Origin: Mogibacterium sp.
GTDB lineage: Bacteria; Bacillota; Clostridia; Peptostreptococcales; Anaerovoracaceae
Direction: 5' to 3'
Assembly (NCBI GenBank): GCA_016775335.1
Contig: JAEUGJ010000010.1
Coordinates: 86,544-150,543, forward strand
Length of the DNA stretch: 64,000 nt
Positions within the stretch are counted from its first letter, which is position 1. Every line of letters starts with the position of its first letter. Below, piece after piece: positions 34,635-43,153 of the stretch. A program made the position numbers and the translations under genes. The notes under the pieces were generated by a model. It made no database searches and was not told where the DNA came from. It was given only the letters and a program-made list of their open reading frames with translations.

Positions 34635-35661
34635 CCGGACCGGAAATCGGAAGAACTCAAGGCGTCCTAGGAGCCGGCTGGGCGCCGCGGCCGGCGGCCT
34701 GGTGCGGGGCTTGTTCCTGCTGCTGGTCCTGTCGCTGGTGGTATTCTTCCTGTCGCGGGCGTGTCCCGGAGATCCGCTTCGGTCCTGGTACGGGGACGGG
34801 GTGGACCGGCTGAGTGCGGCACAGAAGGAGGCCATGCGCCGGAACCTGGGACTGGACCGGTCCCTGTGGGTGCAGTACGGCCTGTGGCTTCGGAACCTGT
34901 TCCAAGGCAGCCTGGGCATTTCCCTCAAATACAAACGGCCGGTGACGGCAGTGCTGGGCAGCGTGGCGGGAAACACCACCATTCTGGGAATCCTAGCCTA
35001 CCTGTTCACCTTCCTGCCGGCTTTTCGGATCGGAAGCAGCTGCGCCCTGAAGGAGGGCAGCCGGAAGGACCGCCGGCTCTCCCGCACCGCCGTGGTGACG
35101 GGAAACATTCCTTCCTTCTTTCTGGGACTGCTGCTGATTCTGTTTTTTGCCGTGAAAATCCGGCTCTACCCCACCGGCGGCGCCTATTCCTACGGCATGG
35201 CCCACAGCCTGCCGGACCGCCTGTGGCATCTGGTGCTTCCATGTGCCGTGCTGGTGTTGGAGCACGTGGGGTACTACGGCCTGATGGTGCGGAACCTGTT
35301 GGTGGAGGAAACCCGAAAGGACTACGTGCTGCTGCACAAATCCCAGGGCATCCCCCGGGAGAAAATCCTCCGAAAATACTGCATGAAGAACATCCTGCCG
35401 GGCATGATTCCGGCCATGACCATGGCGGTGCCCCACATCCTGGGCGGCACCTACGTGGTGGAAATGGTCTTCGGCTATCCGGGACTGGGCACCCTGGCCT
35501 TCGAAAGCGCCCTGTACAAAGACTTCAATGTGCTGATGGCGGTAACCCTGCTCACCGGTGCGCTGGTCATCTTCTGCAACATGCTGGGAGAGGCCGTCAG
35601 CGCCGCCATCGATCCGAGGATGAAGGATGGCGCGGAATTCCGGGAGGTGGATTATGAATAA
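34627..35661 (+). CDS. Nickel/peptide ABC transporter permease (NikB/DppB type)
   Basis: The 344-residue inner-membrane protein has the DppB/NikB fold: an N-terminal segment VVFFLSRACPGDPL, about six hydrophobic helices, and the EAA loop that contacts the ATPase, LLHKSQGIPREKILRKYCMKN. Just after the first hydrophobic segment it carries the family region MRRNLGLDRSLWVQYGLWL. The first residues are very basic (MNSRTGNRKNSRRPRSR). It overlaps the HAD gene by 8 bases and the second permease gene by 8 bases. Nickel is the favoured substrate because larECB follow in the same operon. Confidence 0.86.
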   Translation: MNSRTGNRKNSRRPRSRLGAAAGGLVRGLFLLLVLSLVVFFLSRACPGDPLRSWYGDGVDRLSAAQKEAMRRNLGLDRSLWVQYGLWLRNLFQGSLGISLKYKRPVTAVLGSVAGNTTILGILAYLFTFLPAFRIGSSCALKEGSRKDRRLSRTAVVTGNIPSFFLGLLLILFFAVKIRLYPTGGAYSYGMAHSLPDRLWHLVLPCAVLVLEHVGYYGLMVRNLLVEETRKDYVLLHKSQGIPREKILRKYCMKNILPGMIPAMTMAVPHILGGTYVVEMVFGYPGLGTLAFESALYKDFNVLMAVTLLTGALVIFCNMLGEAVSAAIDPRMKDGAEFREVDYE

Positions 35662-36484
35662 AAAAAAGATTCGCCTCGGTCCGGGCGTCCGGCTGAGCAT
35701 GGTCGTGCTGGCCGTCGTGGGCATCGCCTCCTTGCTGGCGCCCCTGCTGGCACCTTACGGGCCCAACGAGATGGGGCCGGCCATCAACCAAGCCCCTTCG
35801 GCAGAGCACCTGTTCGGCACCGACTCCATGGGCCGGGATCTGCTGACCCGGATTCTCTATGGGGGGCGGGCCAGCCTGTGCATCGGCCTGCTGGCGGCGG
35901 CCATCAGCACCGGTATCGCCATGATCTACGGATCCCTCAGCGGCATGAGCCGCCGGTGGGTGGACCGGGGACTCATGGGGTTTGCGGATTTGATGCTCAG
36001 CGTACCCCAGATTCTGATCGTGGTATTTCTCCAGGCGATTTTCGGAAAATCCGGATACCTGTCCCTGGCTCTCTCCATCGGCGTGACGGGCTGGATGGCC
36101 ATGGCTCGGATCATCCGCAACGAAGTGCGGCGGATTCGGGAGACGGATTACGTCACCGCGGCCAGGATGATGGGCGGCAGCTTCGGGTACATCCTTCGGA
36201 AGCACCTGCTGCCGGGCTTTCTGCCGGCGGTGCTGTACGCGGCGGTGAGCAGCATCGGCGCGGCCATGATGACGGAGGCCACCTTGAGCTTCATGGGACT
36301 GGGACTCCCGGTGGCGGAGGTGTCCTGGGGCAGCCTGCTGTCCGACTCCCAGAATGCACTGCTCTCCGGCAGCTGGTGGATCATCCTGATTCCCGGCATC
36401 GTGCTGATCGGAACACTGATCGCCATCGCGGCGCTGGGGGAACAGGTGCGGAAGGGGAACACCCGACTGCACAGCAATTTATAA
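35654..36484 (+). CDS. Nickel/peptide ABC transporter permease (NikC/DppC type)
   Basis: The 276-residue protein is the DppC/NikC partner: HLFGTDSMGRDLLTRILYGGRASL is the characteristic block after the first membrane segment, and the EAA loop reads TAARMMGGSFGYILRKHLLPG. About six hydrophobic segments are visible. The ATG at 35654, preceded by GGGAGGTGG, is chosen over one nine codons upstream. Its start lies inside the end of the first permease gene. A gap of 68 bases, without a terminator, leads to the binding-protein gene. Confidence 0.88.
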   Translation: MNKKKIRLGPGVRLSMVVLAVVGIASLLAPLLAPYGPNEMGPAINQAPSAEHLFGTDSMGRDLLTRILYGGRASLCIGLLAAAISTGIAMIYGSLSGMSRRWVDRGLMGFADLMLSVPQILIVVFLQAIFGKSGYLSLALSIGVTGWMAMARIIRNEVRRIRETDYVTAARMMGGSFGYILRKHLLPGFLPAVLYAAVSSIGAAMMTEATLSFMGLGLPVAEVSWGSLLSDSQNALLSGSWWIILIPGIVLIGTLIAIAALGEQVRKGNTRLHSNL

Positions 36485-36552
36485 GTCTTCGAAAGGAAAA
36501 AACGGGAAAAGAGATTGGCGTTATTGCTGCATAAGCGAAAGGTAGAAACAAG

Positions 36553-38115
36553 ATGAAAAATATTTCTAAGAAGTGGAAGCGAATTCTTCCGGCTATGCTG
36601 CTGGTTCTGGCACTGGCCGTTCTCACCGGATGCGGCGGTGAGGCAAAGCCGGACGCCGACACCATGGTGTACGGCAGTCAGGATTATACTGCCATTAACC
36701 CGGCATTGTACGAGCACGGGGAGATTAACCTGCTTATTTTTGCCGGGTTGACGGCCCACGACGCGGACAACAACGTGGTTCCGGGACTGGCGGAAAAGTG
36801 GAGCTACGACAAGGGCGCCAAAACCTGGACCTTCCGCCTGCGGAAAGACCGCACCTTCCACGACGGCGAACCGCTGACCTCGGCGGACGTGAAGTTCACC
36901 CTGGAATCCATCCTGGACGAGAAGAACGGATCGGAAATCGTGTCCAACTACGCGGACATAAAGAAAATTTCCTGCCCGGATGCCCGCACGGTGAAGATTC
37001 AGCTGAAGGAAGAGAACGTGGGATTCCCGGAATACATGACCATCGGCATCCTGCCGAAGCATCTCCTGGAGGGCAAGGACCTTACCACCGACGAGTTCAA
37101 TCAGAAGCCGGTGGGCGCCGGCCCGTATAAGCTGACGGACTGGGACGAGGGACAGAGCATCACTCTGGAACGGTTTGACGGATATTATGCCGGAAAAGCC
37201 AACATTCCGAAAATTATTTTTAAAATCGTACCGGACAGCGCCACCCGCCTCCTGCAGCTGGAATCCGGGGACCTGGACATGGCCCAGCTGACGCCGAAGG
37301 ACGGCAAAGCCCTGATGAAAAAGGATTCGGACTGCAGCGTGTACGAGATGGACACCGCGGATTACCGGGCGATTGCGTATAATTTTGCGGGCAGCAAGCT
37401 GTTCAAGAAGTATCCGGAGCTGGCGAACATTCTCAGCTACGGCATCGACCGGCAGGCGATTCTGAAGAGCGTGCTTCTGGGCGAGGGGGAGATTGCCTAC
37501 TCTCCGATTCAGAAGAATCCGTTCAACGACAGCAGCATCGAGAAGTTCAAGTACGACCCGGCGAAGATGAAATCCCTGCTGGAGCAGGACGGCTGGAAGA
37601 AGAACAAGGAGGGCTGGTACGAGAAGGACGGCACGGAGCTGAAATTTACCATCGCGGCCATGTCCGACGATCAGGTGCGGGTGGATATGGCCAACATGTG
37701 CGCGGAGCAGCTGAAGAAGGAAGGCATCCATGCCACGGCGGAGAACCGGAAGGAACTGGATTGGGCCGGTCAGGATGCCTGCATCATCGGATGGGGCAGC
37801 CCGTTTGATGCGGACGACCATACCTACAAGGTGTTCACCTCCGGTGCAGGGGACAACTACACCGGATACGCCAATGCCGATGTGGACCGGGCCCTGGAAG
37901 CGGCGCGCTCCACCGACGACACCGGCCTGCGGAAGCAGTACTACAGCAGCTTCCTCCACAGCATGACCGAGCAGATGCCGTTCACCTACATCGCCTACAT
38001 CAAGGCCAACTACGGCGTGAACAAGGCGGTAAAAGGCGTGGACAAGAACGTGGTCCTGGGCCATCACGGCGTGGGAATTTTCTGGAACGTAGCGGATTGG
38101 AAACTGGAACGATAG
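36553..38115 (+). CDS. Nickel/peptide ABC transporter substrate-binding lipoprotein
   Basis: The 520-residue protein starts with a lipoprotein signal ending in LTGC (Cys27), so it is anchored outside the membrane. It has the family 5 binding-protein signatures GLAEKWSYDKGAKTWTFRLR, FHDGEPLTSADVKFT and VGAGPYKLTDWDEG. Members bind peptides, nickel chelates or other solutes. The position between two permease genes and a fused ATPase, followed by nickel-cofactor genes, favours a nickel complex (inference from context). The ligand residues cannot be assigned without a structure. Confidence 0.9.
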   Translation: MKNISKKWKRILPAMLLVLALAVLTGCGGEAKPDADTMVYGSQDYTAINPALYEHGEINLLIFAGLTAHDADNNVVPGLAEKWSYDKGAKTWTFRLRKDRTFHDGEPLTSADVKFTLESILDEKNGSEIVSNYADIKKISCPDARTVKIQLKEENVGFPEYMTIGILPKHLLEGKDLTTDEFNQKPVGAGPYKLTDWDEGQSITLERFDGYYAGKANIPKIIFKIVPDSATRLLQLESGDLDMAQLTPKDGKALMKKDSDCSVYEMDTADYRAIAYNFAGSKLFKKYPELANILSYGIDRQAILKSVLLGEGEIAYSPIQKNPFNDSSIEKFKYDPAKMKSLLEQDGWKKNKEGWYEKDGTELKFTIAAMSDDQVRVDMANMCAEQLKKEGIHATAENRKELDWAGQDACIIGWGSPFDADDHTYKVFTSGAGDNYTGYANADVDRALEAARSTDDTGLRKQYYSSFLHSMTEQMPFTYIAYIKANYGVNKAVKGVDKNVVLGHHGVGIFWNVADWKLER

Positions 38116-38118
38116 AAG

Positions 38119-39642
38119 ATGATGAAGGATTGCGGCAGCAAGGGAGAATGGAATACGGGCAAAAATAAAACCGTTCTGAAGGTGGAGGATTTCCGGCTTT
38201 GCTTTAACGGTCGCTTTGGCGCGGTGCATGCGGTGCGGGATGCCAATCTGGAAGTTCACCGGGGCGAGATTGTGGCCCTGGTGGGCGAATCCGGCTGCGG
38301 CAAAACCGCACTGTGCCGGGCCATCCTGATGCTTCACTCCGCTCACGCCCGGTACCTGTCCGGCAGAATTCTCCTGGACGGCCGGGATGTTCGGACCTGC
38401 AGCGAAAGGGAAATGGAGCAGATTCGGGGAAAAGCGGCGTCGCTGGTATTCCAGAACCCCCTGAGTTCCCTGAATCCGGTGTACCGAATCCGGGAACAGA
38501 TGGAAGAACCCATGCGCCGGCACCTTGGCATGAAGGAGGCCGGCACGTTGGAAACCCGCTCCCGGGAGCTTCTCCTGGAAATGGGCCTGGAGGAGCCGGA
38601 GGAGATTCTGGAAAAATACCCCCATCAGCTTTCCGGCGGACAGCGGCAGCGAGTGGCGGTGGCCATTGCGCTGGCAGGAGATCCGTCTCTGATTATCGCC
38701 GATGAGCCTACCACCGCATTGGACCCGGAAACCGCGAAAATGGTAACGGGACTCCTTCGCCGGGTGGCGGACGAGAAGCAGAAAGGCATCCTCTTTGTGA
38801 CCCATGACCTGGCGGTGGCGGCGGAGTTGGCGGACCGGGTGCTGGTGATGAAGGCGGGAGAGATTCTGGAGCAGGGAACTACGGAAGATATTTTTACTCA
38901 CCCGAAGGACGCCTATACGAAGAAGCTGGTACGCTGCGCGGAATGGGTACGGGGAGAAGCCTCTTCTCGAACCTTAGCGGCGGCACCGGAGCCGGAGGAA
39001 AAGATTCTGGCCGGGGTGCGTCACCTGAAGGTGCGGTATCCCGGCGCGTCCCATCCGGTGCTGCGGGACTGCAGTCTGGATATCCGGGAAGGGGAGATTC
39101 TGGGCCTGATCGGCGAGTCGGGCTGCGGGAAATCCACTCTGGCTAAGGTGCTTTGCGGCATACTGAAACCTTCCGCCGGGGCGGTGGAATTCTTCCGCCC
39201 GGTGAAACCCGTCCTGATATTCCAGGATTCCGTGGCATCCTTTAACGAGCGGATGACCATCGGCGAGATCATTCAGGAGCCGCTGGTCATCGGGAAGGTG
39301 CCCCCGGAGCGGCGAAGGGAAACGCTTCGGGAGCTGATGGAACAGGTGGAGCTGGAGGCGGATTTGATTGACCGCTACCCGTACGAGGTTTCCGGCGGAC
39401 AGCGGCAGCGGGCGGCCATTGCCCGAGGGCTAGCCATGAATCCGGAATTTCTGATTGCGGACGAACCGATATCTTCGCTGGATGCACCGGTGCAGATGGA
39501 AATCGTCCAATTGCTGAAGCGGCTTCGGGATCGCCGTAATTTAACCCTGCTGATCATTTCCCATGACATTCCCATGGTGGAGCATATCAGCGACCGGATT
39601 ATCCGGATGGAAAAGGAAGGACTTAGAGATGGAATCAGATAA
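38119..39642 (+). CDS. Fused double ATPase of the nickel/peptide ABC transporter (NikDE/DppDF type)
   Basis: The 507-residue protein carries two complete ABC ATPase domains that are separate proteins in most Dpp/Nik systems. The first (about 14-275) has GESGCGKTALC, SGGQRQR and IIADEPTTALDPE; the second (about 295-500) has GESGCGKSTLAK, SGGQRQR and LIADEPISSLD. Each domain hydrolyses ATP to drive import. It starts 3 bases after the binding-protein gene with only a weak ribosome binding site, and its end overlaps larE by 14 bases, tying transporter and cofactor genes together. Confidence 0.93.
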   Translation: MMKDCGSKGEWNTGKNKTVLKVEDFRLCFNGRFGAVHAVRDANLEVHRGEIVALVGESGCGKTALCRAILMLHSAHARYLSGRILLDGRDVRTCSEREMEQIRGKAASLVFQNPLSSLNPVYRIREQMEEPMRRHLGMKEAGTLETRSRELLLEMGLEEPEEILEKYPHQLSGGQRQRVAVAIALAGDPSLIIADEPTTALDPETAKMVTGLLRRVADEKQKGILFVTHDLAVAAELADRVLVMKAGEILEQGTTEDIFTHPKDAYTKKLVRCAEWVRGEASSRTLAAAPEPEEKILAGVRHLKVRYPGASHPVLRDCSLDIREGEILGLIGESGCGKSTLAKVLCGILKPSAGAVEFFRPVKPVLIFQDSVASFNERMTIGEIIQEPLVIGKVPPERRRETLRELMEQVELEADLIDRYPYEVSGGQRQRAAIARGLAMNPEFLIADEPISSLDAPVQMEIVQLLKRLRDRRNLTLLIISHDIPMVEHISDRIIRMEKEGLRDGIR

Positions 39643-40471
39643 TTTAAAAGAAAAGGAAGCGCGGCTGCGGGAGAACCTGCGGAACCTGGGCTCTCTGGCG
39701 GTGGCGTTTTCCGGCGGGGTGGATTCCACCTACTTGCTGAAGGTCGCCCATGAAGAGCTGGGAGACCGGCTGCTGGCGGTGACCGCAAAGGGCAGCGTGT
39801 TCTCGGGACGGGACCTGTCCCAGGGAATGAAATTCTGCCGGCGGGAAGGAATCCGTCAGGAAATCGTGGAGATGAACGAGCTGGAAATTCCCGGTTTCCG
39901 AGACAATCCCCCGGACCGCTGCTATATTTGCAAAAAAACAATTTTCGGCAGTCTGCTGGAAACGGCGGCGCGCCATGGCATCCCCCACGTGGCCGAGGGC
40001 AGCAATATGGACGACCTGGGGGATTACCGGCCGGGACTGCGCGCCCTCTGGGAACTGCAGGTGCTGAGCCCCTTGAAAGAGGCGGGCTTGTATAAGGAAG
40101 AGATTCGGCAGCTCTCTCGAGACCTGCACCTTCCCACCTGGGACAAACCTTCCGCCGCCTGCCTGGCCTCCCGCTTCGCCTACGGCGAACGGATTACCCG
40201 GGAAAAGCTCCGCATGGTGGAACAGGCAGAAAACTTTCTGGCGGATCAAGGCTTCCGGCAGGTTCGGGTGCGCATCCACGGGGCCAATCTGGCCCGGCTA
40301 GAGGTGGCGCCGGAACAGCGAGACCGGCTGCTTTCCCTGGGCGATTCGGTAACGGAAGCCCTTCGGCAAATTGGTTTTACCTACGTCACCATGGACCTGA
40401 AGGGGTACCGCACGGGAAGCATGAACGAAATTCTGAAGGATGAGGAGAAGAAGGGAGTTGTCAATGGATAG
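39629..40471 (+). CDS. larE: Sacrificial sulfur transferase for nickel-pincer cofactor
   Basis: LarE adenylates P2CMN and converts its carboxylates to thiocarboxylates, in the Lactobacillus enzyme by giving up a cysteine sulfur. The 280-residue protein has the PP-loop AFSGGVDSTYLLK near its N-terminus, a CYICK pair, and KPSAACLASRFAYGERIT, where Cys178 matches the sacrificial cysteine. The extra CxxC (RCYICKK) would be compatible with the variant LarE type that uses an iron-sulfur cluster, but this is uncertain. The ATG at 39629 follows AAGGAAGGA inside the end of the ATPase gene. larC overlaps its last 8 bases. Confidence 0.92.
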   Translation: MESDNLKEKEARLRENLRNLGSLAVAFSGGVDSTYLLKVAHEELGDRLLAVTAKGSVFSGRDLSQGMKFCRREGIRQEIVEMNELEIPGFRDNPPDRCYICKKTIFGSLLETAARHGIPHVAEGSNMDDLGDYRPGLRALWELQVLSPLKEAGLYKEEIRQLSRDLHLPTWDKPSAACLASRFAYGERITREKLRMVEQAENFLADQGFRQVRVRIHGANLARLEVAPEQRDRLLSLGDSVTEALRQIGFTYVTMDLKGYRTGSMNEILKDEEKKGVVNG

Positions 40472-41813
40472 AACGTTGTACTTGGAATGTGAAAGCGGAA
40501 TCAGCGGAGACATGTCGGTGGCCATGCTCCTGGACCTGGGCGCGGACCGGGAGGTTCTGGCAGAGACCCTGAAATCCCTGCCGCTGCAGGGGTACGAGAC
40601 TCGGATTTCTCGGGTGAACCGGAACGGCATCGATTGCTGCGATTTCGATGTGGTGCTGGAGGAGGAGAATTACGACCACGACATGGAGTACCTGTACGGG
40701 GAAGGGGACAGCCATCCTCATGTTCACGACCACAATCATGAACACACCCATGAGCATGATCACGCCCACACCCATGATCACGAGCACGTCCACGATCACA
40801 GTCATGACCATGAGGACGATCACGCCCATGCCCACCATCATTCCCATGCCCACGTCCATCGCCACTTGGCGGAAATCAATCGGATTATCGATGCCGGCAA
40901 CCTGACCGACGGCGCCAACGCCCTGGCCAAAAAAATCTTCCGCATCATCGCGGAGGCGGAGAGCCGGGCCCACAACCTGCCTTTGGAGAAGGTGGGCTTC
41001 CACGAGGTGGGAGCGGTGGACTCCATCGTGGACATCGTGGCGTTCGCCGTGTGCTTCGATAACCTGGGCATCCGCCGGGTGTTGGTGCCAAAACTCTGCG
41101 AGGGCACCGGGGTGGTTCGCTGTCAGCACGGGATTCTTCCGGTTCCGGTTCCGGCGGTGACCAACATCCTGGAGGGCTCCGGGATTCCGATGGAAATCCT
41201 GCCGTACAAGGGAGAATTCGTCACTCCCACCGGCGCCGCCATCGTAAAAGCAGTTCGTACCGGCGGCGGTTTTCCGGCGGGCTGCACCATCGCCCGAACC
41301 GGAATGGGTGCCGGCAAGCGGCAGACGGAGCGGGCCAACGTCCTTCGGGGCATGCTGCTGGAATCTGCGGATGAAGCATCGGATTCCGTGTGGAAGTTGG
41401 AGACGGATATCGACGACACCACGGGAGAAGTGCTGGGCTACACCCTGGAACGCCTGCTGGAGGCGGGGGCCAAGGATGCGCACTACCTTCCTTGTTTCAT
41501 GAAAAAGAACCGCCCGGCGTGGCAGCTCCAGGTAATCTGCGATGAGGAACACCGGCCGGCGCTGGAGCGCATCCTCTTCCGGGAAACCACCACCATCGGC
41601 ATCCGGCGCGTCCGAATGGAGCGAAGCATCCTGAAACGGCAGACCGGAAATGCCGAGACCCCCTTCGGAAATGTGAGCATTAAAATCTGCCGGAGCGGGG
41701 ATGAAACTTATTTTTACCCGGAGTATGAGGACGTGGCGGCGATTGCCCGGGAGAAGGACGTTCCTTTCGAGGAGGTGTACCGGGCGGCGCAGCAGTCGGC
41801 ACGGGAGTTGTAA
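40464..41813 (+). CDS. larC: Nickel insertion protein for nickel-pincer cofactor, uninterrupted
   Basis: LarC inserts nickel into the pincer nucleotide using CTP. The 449-residue protein has the family start LYLECESGISGDMSVAMLLDLG, VGFHEVGAVDSIVDIVAF, EFVTPTGAAIVKA and a C-terminal half with LETDIDDTTGEVLGY. Residues about 84-134 are a dense histidine-aspartate run that probably stores or delivers nickel. In Lactobacillus plantarum the gene is split and joined by a programmed frameshift; here it is one frame. The ATG at 40464 is inside the end of larE. larB follows after 10 bases. Confidence 0.95.
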   Translation: MDRTLYLECESGISGDMSVAMLLDLGADREVLAETLKSLPLQGYETRISRVNRNGIDCCDFDVVLEEENYDHDMEYLYGEGDSHPHVHDHNHEHTHEHDHAHTHDHEHVHDHSHDHEDDHAHAHHHSHAHVHRHLAEINRIIDAGNLTDGANALAKKIFRIIAEAESRAHNLPLEKVGFHEVGAVDSIVDIVAFAVCFDNLGIRRVLVPKLCEGTGVVRCQHGILPVPVPAVTNILEGSGIPMEILPYKGEFVTPTGAAIVKAVRTGGGFPAGCTIARTGMGAGKRQTERANVLRGMLLESADEASDSVWKLETDIDDTTGEVLGYTLERLLEAGAKDAHYLPCFMKKNRPAWQLQVICDEEHRPALERILFRETTTIGIRRVRMERSILKRQTGNAETPFGNVSIKICRSGDETYFYPEYEDVAAIAREKDVPFEEVYRAAQQSAREL

Positions 41814-41823
41814 GGAGAGCGGT

Positions 41824-42624
41824 ATGGATATTCAGGAGATTTTGAGAGGCTACAAGGCGGGGGAGATTTCCCTGGAGATTGCGGAGGCGAAAATCCGCCA
41901 GATCGATGAGCGGCCGGGGACGGGCTACGCCAATATGGGGTTCGCCCGGCTGGACACCCAGCGGAAGGAGCGGTCGGGTTTTCCGGAGGTGATTTTCTGC
42001 AGCGGGAAGCCGGACGATTATCTGGTGGCCATTTACCGTAAAATCACGGAGCTGGAGGGCCGGGCGTTCGGCACGCGGGCCACGCCGCACCAGGCGGCGC
42101 TGGTGCAGGAAGCCATTCCGGCGGTGGAGTACGACCCGGTGTCCCGAATCCTGAAGGTGGAACGGGACGGAAGTAACGGGGGCTCTGCCGGCGATAAAGC
42201 CTCCGGCGGCCGGGTTGCGGTGTGCACCGGCGGCACAGCGGATATCCCGGTGGCCGAGGAGGCCGCGCAGACGGCAGAATTCTTCGGCGCCCGAGTGGAC
42301 CGGTTCTACGATGTGGGGGTCAGCGGCATCCACCGGCTGTTCAACAACATGGATGAAATCCGCAAAGCCGATTGCGTCATTGCGGTGGCAGGCATGGAGG
42401 GTGCCCTTCCGACGGTGATCGGCGGAATGGTGCGAAATCCGGTCATTGCCGTCCCAACTTCTGTGGGCTACGGCGCCAACATGCAGGGCCTGACAGCGCT
42501 GTTAACGATGATCAACTCCTGTGCCAACGGGGTGGCAGTGGTGAACATCGACAACGGTTACGGTGCCGGATATATGGCTACCCAAATCGGCCGGCTGGCG
42601 GCATCCGGCCGCAATCGGGAATAA
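41824..42624 (+). CDS. larB: Carboxylase/hydrolase for nickel-pincer cofactor
   Basis: LarB starts the pathway by carboxylating nicotinic acid adenine dinucleotide and cleaving its phosphoanhydride. The 266-residue protein has an N-terminal region with GFARLDTQRKERSGFPEVIFC and a PurE-like AIRC domain (about 130-260) with VAVAGMEGALPTVIGG, VPTSVGYGANMQGLTALL and NSCANGVAVVNIDNG, whose Cys matches a reported catalytic position. The ATG at 41824 has AAGGAGAGCGGT before it. It is the last gene of the unit; no larA (lactate racemase) or larD follows, and a terminator lies 10 bases downstream. Confidence 0.93.
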   Translation: MDIQEILRGYKAGEISLEIAEAKIRQIDERPGTGYANMGFARLDTQRKERSGFPEVIFCSGKPDDYLVAIYRKITELEGRAFGTRATPHQAALVQEAIPAVEYDPVSRILKVERDGSNGGSAGDKASGGRVAVCTGGTADIPVAEEAAQTAEFFGARVDRFYDVGVSGIHRLFNNMDEIRKADCVIAVAGMEGALPTVIGGMVRNPVIAVPTSVGYGANMQGLTALLTMINSCANGVAVVNIDNGYGAGYMATQIGRLAASGRNRE

Positions 42625-42634
42625 TAGGAAAGAA

Positions 42635-42670
42635 AAGAAACCGAAGGCGCGGGCCTTCGGTTTCTTCATT
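42635..42670 (+). terminator. Terminator of the nickel/lar operon
   Basis: A 14-bp stem (42635-42648 with 42653-42666) followed by a short T-containing tail. Confidence 0.85.
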
Positions 42671-42763
42671 ATTGGGATGCGGCCCGACGCCGTTCCACCG
42701 GCCCGGGCGCCGGGAAGGTTCGCGCCCGGGAAAAATGAAAAAGGCGGCCCGGCGGACGTCCGA

Positions 42764-42815
42764 GTTTGCGTACGACTACCCGGAAAGCCAATGAATTCGG
42801 TTTTGGTACGCAAAC
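42764..42815. repeat. 52-nt palindromic element, GTTTGCGTACG arms
   Basis: GTTTGCGTACG (42764-42774) pairs with GGTACGCAAAC (42805-42815) at 10 of 11 positions. The loop is again 30 nt and keeps the core GGAAAGCC. The left flank GGCGGACGTCCGA resembles the flank of the 25-kb copies. Confidence 0.75.
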
Positions 42816-42876
42816 CCCGGGCCGGGGAATTTGGGAAAGGCGGCCCGGCCGCCCAATCTTCTATTGCTTTTTTCAA

Positions 42877-42906
42877 TTGGCAAAAGCACCGCCAATAAAA
42901 TACAAT
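42877..42906 (+). promoter_or_regulatory. Probable promoter of the 43154 surface-protein gene
   Basis: TTGGCA (42877-42882), 18 nt, TACAAT (42901-42906). Transcription would start near 42913, at the edge of the GTGCAC repeat tract, giving a 5' UTR of about 240 nt. Confidence 0.45.
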
Positions 42907-42915
42907 CACATTTAT

Positions 42916-43133
42916 ATGCGGCACGTGCACGGCGCGCGAATATGTGGCACGTGCACGGCGCGCGAGCACGTCATGCAAACACCGCGCGCGAATATGCGGC
43001 ACGTGCACCGCGCGCGAACATGCCATGCAAACATGGCACATACACAGTGCCCAAACACCGTGCACAAGCATGTCGCCCATGCACGGTGCACGAGCGCAAC
43101 ATGCACAGCGTGCCAACATGCAGTGCCAACGCA
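42916..43133 (+). repeat. Degenerate direct repeats rich in GTGCAC in the 5' UTR
   Basis: GCGGCACGTGCACGGCGCGCGAA recurs with few changes at about 42918, 42944 and 42996, and shorter ATGC-CAAAC/GTGCAC units fill the rest. Many units begin with ATG. One frame stays open through the tract into the next gene, coding a Cys/His/Arg-rich string. I do not call it coding because its start lacks a ribosome binding site and it would bury the signal peptide. Confidence 0.7.
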
Positions 43134-43153
43134 AAGGAAGGAAAAAGGAAACA

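Noticed and set aside
36148..38901. 917-codon open frame on the minus strand (and similar long ones at 32646-34982 and 45908-48397)
   Set aside because: They lie opposite strongly supported genes, lack recognisable domains and result from GC-biased codons.
42944..43153. Upstream extension of the 43154 protein through the repeats
   Set aside because: There is no ribosome binding site, the sequence is repeat-derived, and a signal peptide would be internal.
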